A stretch of DNA of 57,830 bases from an uncultured Alphaproteobacteria bacterium (GTDB lineage Bacteria; Pseudomonadota; Alphaproteobacteria; RF32; CAG-239). The notes below the pieces were generated by a model that saw only the letters and a program-made list of their open reading frames with translations, was not told the origin of the DNA and made no database searches. The stretch covers positions 1 to 57,830 of the forward strand of contig CALXWC010000010.1 of NCBI GenBank assembly GCA_944392265.1, written 5' to 3'. Positions 53,279 through 57,830 of this stretch are shown piece by piece; positions within the stretch are counted from its first letter, which is position 1, and the number at the start of each line of letters is the position of its first letter. Both the position numbers and the translations under genes were made by a program.

Positions 53279-53977
53279 TTATTTTTCAGGATATAATTTT
53301 TCAAAACCACGAGTGATTTTGGCAATATAGGCGCTATCCTTATCACGCCAATAACGCGGGTCTTCCATCATCTTGCGCAAGTTTGCCTCGTTTAAGTTTT
53401 CAAACTCAGGATCATTTTTGCAAAGAAGAGGCTCGGAAGAAGACATCATGTTATACAAAGCAATCACGCCTTCTGCCGTTGTTCCCAACGCGTTAAAAAT
53501 TTCTTGATTTACATTTTGTTTTGCCCAATTGCTCAAAGAGCGAGAAACTTCATTAAATTTGTCTCTGCCGCCAAAATGTTGAGCTAATTTTTCTAACTGT
53601 CTTTCTGCCTCAAAATTTACGGCCATTTCATCTAAAACCGGCAAAACTCTTTCTCCGGCCAAGTCATAAACAAATTGAGCTTGGTCGTTACTGAAGCCTT
53701 TTTCATAAAATCTTTTCAGCAAATCTTCATCCACTTCCAAAACAGGAGACGGACTTTTAATGTGATATTGCATATAATTTTGCGGAACCATTCGGTTGGC
53801 TGACGGCATTGCATTTTGTGATTGAGACAATGCATTATAGGCATCAATCAATTCTTCTAATTTGACTTTGCCCTCTTGATTATCCCAAAATTCTTCCGCC
53901 AAATTTTGCGGACGATTGCCTTTTAAAGAGTATGCTGAACTCTCCAAAAGATTTTCTGTTTTTCTTTTTGGTTGCAT
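53279..53977 (-). CDS. Phage scaffold/capsid assembly protein
   Basis: A 232-residue acidic, helical protein between portal and capsid genes, the place of T7 gp9. A Gln/Asn-rich N-terminus leads into a helix set (LLKRFYEKGFSNDQAQFVYDLAGERVLPVLDEM). The C-terminal helix-turn (MMEDPRYWRDKDSAYIAKITRGFEKLYP) is a pattern often seen in capsid-assembly proteins of this group. It should be lost from the mature particle. Confidence 0.75.
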   Translation of the reverse strand: MQPKRKTENLLESSAYSLKGNRPQNLAEEFWDNQEGKVKLEELIDAYNALSQSQNAMPSANRMVPQNYMQYHIKSPSPVLEVDEDLLKRFYEKGFSNDQAQFVYDLAGERVLPVLDEMAVNFEAERQLEKLAQHFGGRDKFNEVSRSLSNWAKQNVNQEIFNALGTTAEGVIALYNMMSSSEPLLCKNDPEFENLNEANLRKMMEDPRYWRDKDSAYIAKITRGFEKLYPEK

Positions 53978-54000
53978 AATTTTTCCTTTCTTTTAGTTGA

Positions 54001-54222
54001 TTAATTTGATTTGCTCAGCCGTTCTATTTGTCTGAACAGTCTTCTTTGTCCTTCCAAATCTCTTAACTGAGCTTCTTCGACATTGGCGCCGTATTGACGC
54101 TCAATGGTTTGTCTGCGTAAAAAAGAGAGGACAATTTTGCCCTCTTTGCTCAAAAAACATCTTTCAAATGCTCTTTTTATTTCTTCCTCAGACATTAAAC
54201 TTGTGTCATATTCTTCACTCAA
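54001..54222 (-). CDS. Small phage protein, Bbp19-like
   Basis: A 73-residue protein whose pattern (AFERCFLSKEGKIVLSFLRRQT, then LRDLEGQRRLFRQIERL) resembles the Bbp19 family of small proteins near portal genes. Its start overlaps the end of the portal gene by 8 bases. The function is unknown; a place in head completion is inferred from position. Confidence 0.6.
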   Translation of the reverse strand: MSEEYDTSLMSEEEIKRAFERCFLSKEGKIVLSFLRRQTIERQYGANVEEAQLRDLEGQRRLFRQIERLSKSN

Positions 54223-55753
54223 CGGTGTTTTCTCCTCCTCCAGATAAGGCTAACTCTTCTTGAGACAGATTATTGTTTGCCGAAAGCATCAGGTTTTCCG
54301 GAACATTCAAAATTTTTCCCAACACTTTGGCCACTTCTCCCACATTTACACTTGCCAAAGCTTCCGCCCCAAAAGAAGAAACCAAACTTAACCATTCTGA
54401 AATGTTGTTAATATCTTCTCTGGCTCTGAGCATGGCTAACGGAGATTTGTATTGCAAATCAACAATCTTGCCGTCTAAATCAAAGTTCAAAACATCTCCT
54501 CTTCTTCTTAAAATGGAAAATGCTCTCTTGACCAACGGTGTCAGCAATTCTGTTTGCAAACGGCCAAAGCTTGCGCCCAAAATTCTGGCAATTTCACTTG
54601 CTCTGGCCAAAACCTCTGTTGCGGTCATCTCCGGAGAATTAACCTGAGATAATCTGTCTGCCAGCAAAGCGTGTTTTATTCTGGCTTGCAAATTTTCCAA
54701 AATAAGCTGAGAAACATCAAATTTTCCGGGGGCTTCCAACGGAGTTAAGCCTTTTGAACCAACCGCTTTGGGGATAATGGCTCCCGGTACCAACTTGATA
54801 TTTGCCGGATTTAAGATACCGTCATCATCTGCTTGCCAAATGCCGGTAACGGAAATGGAAGCATTTTTCAAAATCAGCTCCACGACCTTGTTTGCAGTTT
54901 TGATATCCGGTAAGGCTTTCATTACAGGAGAACGACCGTAAATTTCTCCGGGGGCTTTGAGCCAGCGAAAATTAATAAACGGCGATGTAGCAAATGTTCC
55001 TTCCTTCAAAATTACATTGTCTTCAATGCCCGAATTTTCATCCCAAACAAAAGCCGTATATTCATAACCAGATGAGCCGAATTTATCTTTTTTAGGAATA
55101 ACAGCTTCAATCAAGCTTAACTGATAATCAGGTGTGTCTTTGGCCAGTCGTTGCCATTTTTCTGGTAATGACACATCTGAAAATCTAACCTGAATTTCGG
55201 GTATTTTGATTTTTGAACAACGAAACGTGGTATCAATTTTGCCGTCATAACTTTCTTCAAAAGCAATTTCTCTTAACGGAATGGCGCTGAAATGAAAAGC
55301 CGATGCCTCTCCCAAAGGTGCTTCTTCAAACATTAAGCATGCTGTTCCGGCCGTAATTAAATCCAAATAACATTGATGGATTTCAACCGCAAAATTTGAA
55401 TGTTCAAAATTTTGAAGCATCACTTCTGAAGTGTTGTTTAAGGTTTCTGATACCTGATTGGCTTCTTCTCCCGAAAGCTCGGCACCTGCTTTTAAGCCAA
55501 ACCATTTTGCCCAAGGCGGTGTTAATTCTGCCAAAAGAGATGAAGCCAATTGGTCAACCGCATCGGGAGCCGTGGCATCAAACAAATGAACGTTCTTTTT
55601 ACTGCCTTCAAAATTTTGAAGATTGCTCAAGCAGACGTTTTCTCTTTGCGGAAAAGCATATTCATAACATTCTTGCCAATGGGGCTCCCATTGAAGTTTT
55701 CTTTCAATGGCTTTTTGATAGCGTTTGATTAGCTTTTCTATCTTGTTTTCCAT
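54215..55753 (-). CDS. Portal (head-tail connector) protein, T7-like
   Basis: A 512-residue protein of the head-tail connector family (T7 gp8 type). KRYQKAIERKLQWEPHWQECYEYAFPQRE is the typical N-terminal helix pair. APDAVDQLASSLLAELTPPWAKWFGL is the conserved crown/clip region, and GRSPVMKALPDIKTANKVVELILKNA is the core stem region. As a dodecamer it forms the DNA channel and holds the terminase. It is 1 base from the small gene upstream and overlaps the Bbp19-like gene downstream. Confidence 0.9.
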   Translation of the reverse strand: MENKIEKLIKRYQKAIERKLQWEPHWQECYEYAFPQRENVCLSNLQNFEGSKKNVHLFDATAPDAVDQLASSLLAELTPPWAKWFGLKAGAELSGEEANQVSETLNNTSEVMLQNFEHSNFAVEIHQCYLDLITAGTACLMFEEAPLGEASAFHFSAIPLREIAFEESYDGKIDTTFRCSKIKIPEIQVRFSDVSLPEKWQRLAKDTPDYQLSLIEAVIPKKDKFGSSGYEYTAFVWDENSGIEDNVILKEGTFATSPFINFRWLKAPGEIYGRSPVMKALPDIKTANKVVELILKNASISVTGIWQADDDGILNPANIKLVPGAIIPKAVGSKGLTPLEAPGKFDVSQLILENLQARIKHALLADRLSQVNSPEMTATEVLARASEIARILGASFGRLQTELLTPLVKRAFSILRRRGDVLNFDLDGKIVDLQYKSPLAMLRAREDINNISEWLSLVSSFGAEALASVNVGEVAKVLGKILNVPENLMLSANNNLSQEELALSGGGENTVE

Positions 55754-55754
55754 G

Positions 55755-55949
55755 TTATTCTCCCAATAATTTTTTTCTGCTCAGATCTCTGTTTTTTGTA
55801 TCAAAGATTCCGCTATATGATGTATGAATGGTGCTTTCCATCCCTCTTCTTTGGCGCGCCAAAGCTTCTTTTCTGGCAGCTTCTTCATCTATGGCAGAAG
55901 TGTCTTCAACCACTTGTATCTTTGGTTCACTACTAAAAATTCCTCCCAT
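55755..55949 (-). CDS. Small phage protein upstream of the portal
   Basis: About 64 residues from ATG 55949, which AAGGAGG precedes by 5 bases. It starts MGGIFSSEPKIQVVEDTSAIDEEAARKEALARQRRG. It is charged, with a single amphipathic helix and a Ser/Thr-Gly turn (STIHTSYSGIF). I do not recognise a function. It is the first gene after the lysis-block terminator, so it leads the head operon. Confidence 0.65.
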   Translation of the reverse strand: MGGIFSSEPKIQVVEDTSAIDEEAARKEALARQRRGMESTIHTSYSGIFDTKNRDLSRKKLLGE

Positions 55950-55962
55950 TTTTCCTCCTTTC

Positions 55963-55997
55963 AAAAAAAATAAGCTCAGAAACGATTTCTGAGCTTT
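55963..55997 (-). terminator. Terminator between the lysis and head blocks
   Basis: AAGCTCAGAAA (55972-55982) and TTTCTGAGCTT (55986-55996), an 11-bp perfect stem with a 3-base loop, followed on the minus strand by A then eight T. Confidence 0.9.
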
Positions 55998-56527
55998 TAC
56001 TTAATTTTATTGACTATTTTTGATATCATTTTGCTTTGTGAGGGCGGTGTTTTTTCTTGCGTGCTTTTTACAACCTGTAAACCTAACACACCCAAAGCCA
56101 CACTCCACAAAGAAGTTGTTTCAACCAAAGCATTGATTATTTGCTCGGCATTTTGATATTGTGCCAAAATCACATAACATACGGTGGCCATTGTTAACAA
56201 CCACGCAAGCGCCACAGAATATCCGAATGCAGGACGCCAAAAACGAACAAACTTATCTTCTGCGCTTAATTCTTGTTTCATAATCTCATGAATAGAATTG
56301 AGCGTGTTTGTATCCAGCTCGTTTTCAAGCTCTTGCATTTTTTCTAAATGGCGATTTGCTTCTTCAAGCTCAGAATTGGTAATTTCTTGCGTGCTGATTG
56401 CCTTTTGCACATTGCCTAAAGCCTGATTGGCATTTTGAGCCACGCTGCTTCCCAATTTTTCTAATCCGGTTTGGACAATTTTTATTAAAAACGGCAAGCC
56501 AAATTTGCTTAATATTTTTACAATCAT
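55997..56527 (-). CDS. Holin, three-TM type
   Basis: A 176-residue protein. An N-terminal amphipathic helix is followed by a coiled coil (about 45-85). KFVRFWRPAFGYSVALAWLLTMATVCYVILA and LWSVALGVLGLQVV form the membrane part. This fits the Holin_3TM family, first described for gene-transfer-agent release in Alphaproteobacteria. It would open the inner membrane for the hydrolase encoded just upstream (the genes abut). Confidence 0.8.
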   Translation of the reverse strand: MIVKILSKFGLPFLIKIVQTGLEKLGSSVAQNANQALGNVQKAISTQEITNSELEEANRHLEKMQELENELDTNTLNSIHEIMKQELSAEDKFVRFWRPAFGYSVALAWLLTMATVCYVILAQYQNAEQIINALVETTSLWSVALGVLGLQVVKSTQEKTPPSQSKMISKIVNKIK

Positions 56528-56947
56528 TTATTTCTCCACATCATTATAAAAAATATGAGTGCCAATTTCAGCGCAAGGAATTTTGCCGATTGACCAAGCC
56601 GGACGCACATATTTGGTATGATAATGCGTTGCTTGATGTGTGTTGTCTTTAAGCAAACCGGCAATGGCTCTTTGCGCTATTCTTTTGCATACAAGATAAA
56701 TCGGATTATCATCATTAACCCTTAAGATAATTTGATAATTCGGGTCATCTGTGTTCCAACAAGAAAATTGCCGAGACTTCTGACAAATCTCGGCAATTGT
56801 GTTTCCCCACCAATATCTTTTTCTTTTTTGACTGAATTTTAGTCTGTTTAAGACCACATTCGCCACAGCTTCTTGTCCGCTGATGGTTTCTCCCCTCGCT
56901 TCTCCGTAAATGGTTTTGGCAAGGATGTCCGTTGTTAAGTCCGTCAT
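56528..56947 (-). CDS. Cell-wall hydrolase, SleB type (endolysin)
   Basis: A 139-residue protein of the Hydrolase_2/SleB family. The N-terminus TDILAKTIYGEARGETISGQEAVANVVLNR contains the catalytic Glu of IYGEARGE. FSCWNTDD and ATHYHTKYVRPAWS are the other conserved parts. It cleaves peptidoglycan for release of particles. It has no signal peptide, so it depends on the holin. It overlaps the upstream gene by 4 bases. Confidence 0.9.
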   Translation of the reverse strand: MTDLTTDILAKTIYGEARGETISGQEAVANVVLNRLKFSQKRKRYWWGNTIAEICQKSRQFSCWNTDDPNYQIILRVNDDNPIYLVCKRIAQRAIAGLLKDNTHQATHYHTKYVRPAWSIGKIPCAEIGTHIFYNDVEK

Positions 56948-57231
56948 TGATTTTTTCCTACTCCGTCAAGTTTCTTTTCAATCCGCAATAAATGATTGGT
57001 CAGGCGGTTTTCAACATCTTTCAAATATGTTACCGAAACATAGTTTCTGGCTACATGAAGCTTGAAATCTGCAATTGAATCTTTTAATACGGATACATGT
57101 TGATTATGGGCTTTGGTCAAGCTTGATATTCCGTTTTCTGCCTCTTGTTTGTTTTTTCCTACCCATCTAAACAAGGCGGCAAATATCGGTAGCTCAACCA
57201 TCGCTATCCAATTGGTTAATTCATTAAACAT
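56944..57231 (-). CDS. Small phage protein with N-terminal hydrophobic segment
   Basis: A 95-residue protein. The N-terminus (WIAMVELPIFAALFRWVG, about 7-24) may be a membrane helix, and the rest is helical and charged (VENRLTNHLLRIEKKLDGVG). Placed just before the hydrolase and holin, it may be a lysis accessory, such as a second holin or a spanin-like protein, but no motif proves this. It lies 7 bases after the terminase stop. Confidence 0.6.
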   Translation of the reverse strand: MFNELTNWIAMVELPIFAALFRWVGKNKQEAENGISSLTKAHNQHVSVLKDSIADFKLHVARNYVSVTYLKDVENRLTNHLLRIEKKLDGVGKNQ

Positions 57232-57238
57232 CTTACAC

Positions 57239-57830
57239 CTATTCTATTTCAAAATTTGTTTGCGCCGAAAATACTTTATCCGCACCGCGCCATGAAAAAA
57301 GTTTGTCTGCTTTCTTATCGGCAAATATTATCGGTAATCTGACAGGTTCTGCACTCAAGCAACCGGCCACGGCATCTAACGCATCATCATGCGTTTTGCC
57401 ATCGGGCGTATATTCTCTCATTTCTTCAATAAACGGGGTTGCCCAAATTTTTTGATGCACGTTTAAGGCTTTTTCCGCCAACAAAACTTCAAAGGCTGAT
57501 AAAATCCTTTCTGCCTTGTTGGTTGAAGAATAAGCCTCTAAAACCGAAACACGCATATTTTGTTGCGCCAAAACCTGTTTTAATATACCCGGCAAAAATT
57601 TACCGATACCATTGGCTTCTACCCGAATGGAAGATAAATAATTGCGCCTTAAAAAATCTGCCACTTTTTCACACTGCTTGGTCGCTCTGTTTTCAGAAAC
57701 ATCATCTTGTATTTTGATATATTCCAAATCATGCAGCCAATAATGACCGTTTTCATCGGTAAAAACACAAGCTACGACCGAGTTATCTCCTTTTTTGGCG
57801 GCAAAAGACGGATCCCACCAACAAGAAGCT
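57239..57830 (-). CDS. Terminase large subunit, C-terminal part (5' end beyond the right edge)
   Basis: The frame stays open to the edge: ASCWWDPSFAAKKGDNSVVACV begins at 57829, so the TTG at 57727 is not the real start. About 197 residues are visible, containing the RNase H-like nuclease domain. The first metal Asp stands in WWDPSFAAKKGDNS, with YYWLHDLEYI-like strands after it, and the last Asp is in DGKTHDDALDAVAG. The ATPase domain lies outside the window. In packaging this part cuts the concatemer DNA. Confidence 0.88.
   Translation of the reverse strand, partial: ASCWWDPSFAAKKGDNSVVACVFTDENGHYWLHDLEYIKIQDDVSENRATKQCEKVADFLRRNYLSSIRVEANGIGKFLPGILKQVLAQQNMRVSVLEAYSSTNKAERILSAFEVLLAEKALNVHQKIWATPFIEEMREYTPDGKTHDDALDAVAGCLSAEPVRLPIIFADKKADKLFSWRGADKVFSAQTNFEIE

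Larger units (their letters stand above)
49015..57830 (-). mobile_element. Short-tailed (T7-like) virion and lysis gene cassette, open at the right edge
   Basis: Fourteen consecutive minus-strand genes with tight spacing encode a terminase, lysis proteins, portal, scaffold, capsid and T7 gp11/gp12-type tail-tube proteins. Two internal terminators divide the set into lysis, head and tail blocks. No integrase, repressor, replication, internal-core or tail-fibre gene is seen. All genes are intact. It may be a prophage that continues to the right, or a reduced or domesticated element. Confidence 0.85.

Noticed and set aside
57239..57727. Terminase large subunit as a short complete gene starting at TTG 57727
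   Set aside because: The frame is open to the window edge and the upstream residues carry the first nuclease Asp, so it is cut off by the window, not short.
1..57830. CRISPR array, insertion sequence or defence island
   Set aside because: No regularly spaced repeats, transposase or recognisable defence gene was found on either strand.

Overview
The window is a piece of an AT-rich alphaproteobacterial chromosome (roughly 35-40 % GC by eye), probably from an uncultured, host-associated lineage. Four things point to Alphaproteobacteria: the gene string nuoL-nuoM-nuoN-birA-RNase J, a stand-alone ribbon-helix-helix regulator of the alphaproteobacterial RHH_4 type, a rod-binding-only FlgJ without a muramidase domain, and an AapJ-like solute-binding protein. 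The taxonomic assignment is inference. There is no rRNA, CRISPR array, transposase or integrase in view.

Layout. 1-1100: the first codons of rplM (minus strand), then two tandem paralogous small membrane/coiled-coil proteins, each followed by the same hairpin terminator. 1.1-7.7 kb: mutS, a PhoR-like sensor kinase, RNase J and biotin ligase. 7.7-12.3 kb: three antiporter-like respiratory subunits (nuoN, nuoM, nuoL) that have lost most of the charged residues expected for proton transfer. 12.4-16.1 kb: secA and a secreted parvulin chaperone. 16.1-21.6 kb: a two-gene cellulose locus, a BcsA-BcsB fusion with a degenerate PilZ region followed by a short BcsC-like outer-membrane porin. 21.6-22.2 kb: tRNA-Lys with a duplicated 3' end and terminator. 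22.3-26.5 kb: small genes, queH, an ABC-F ATPase and an OmpA-like lipoprotein. 26.6-33.3 kb: a ribbon-helix-helix regulator facing a late flagellar operon (flgI, flgJ, flgN-like, flgK, flgL) that starts from an almost perfect sigma-54 promoter. 33.4-39.8 kb: glycogen operon glgB-glgX-malQ. 40.0-48.7 kb: a DUF2934 protein, a TPR-methyltransferase, a MATE exporter, tRNA-Leu(CAA), gltX-cysS, an MlaC-like protein, an AapJ-like binding protein and an esterase.

49.0-57.8 kb (running off the right edge): a minus-strand cassette for a short-tailed, T7-like virion. In transcription order it holds terminase large subunit, a small membrane-type protein, SleB-type cell-wall hydrolase, three-TM holin, terminator, a small protein, portal, a Bbp19-like protein, scaffold, major capsid, a small capsid-module protein, terminator, two tail-tube proteins, and two small proteins. 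It then stops against host DNA with no recognisable tail fibre or internal-core genes. It could be a decayed prophage, part of a larger prophage extending to the right, or a domesticated gene-transfer-agent-like cluster; the window cannot decide.

The strongest leads for something new are the charge-stripped nuoLMN set, the compact short-tailed virion cassette with its lysis genes placed between terminase and portal, the c-di-GMP-blind-looking cellulose synthase fusion, and the sigma-54 flagellar promoter facing a regulator with a palindromic operator. All functional statements are from reading motifs by eye; no database search was run.
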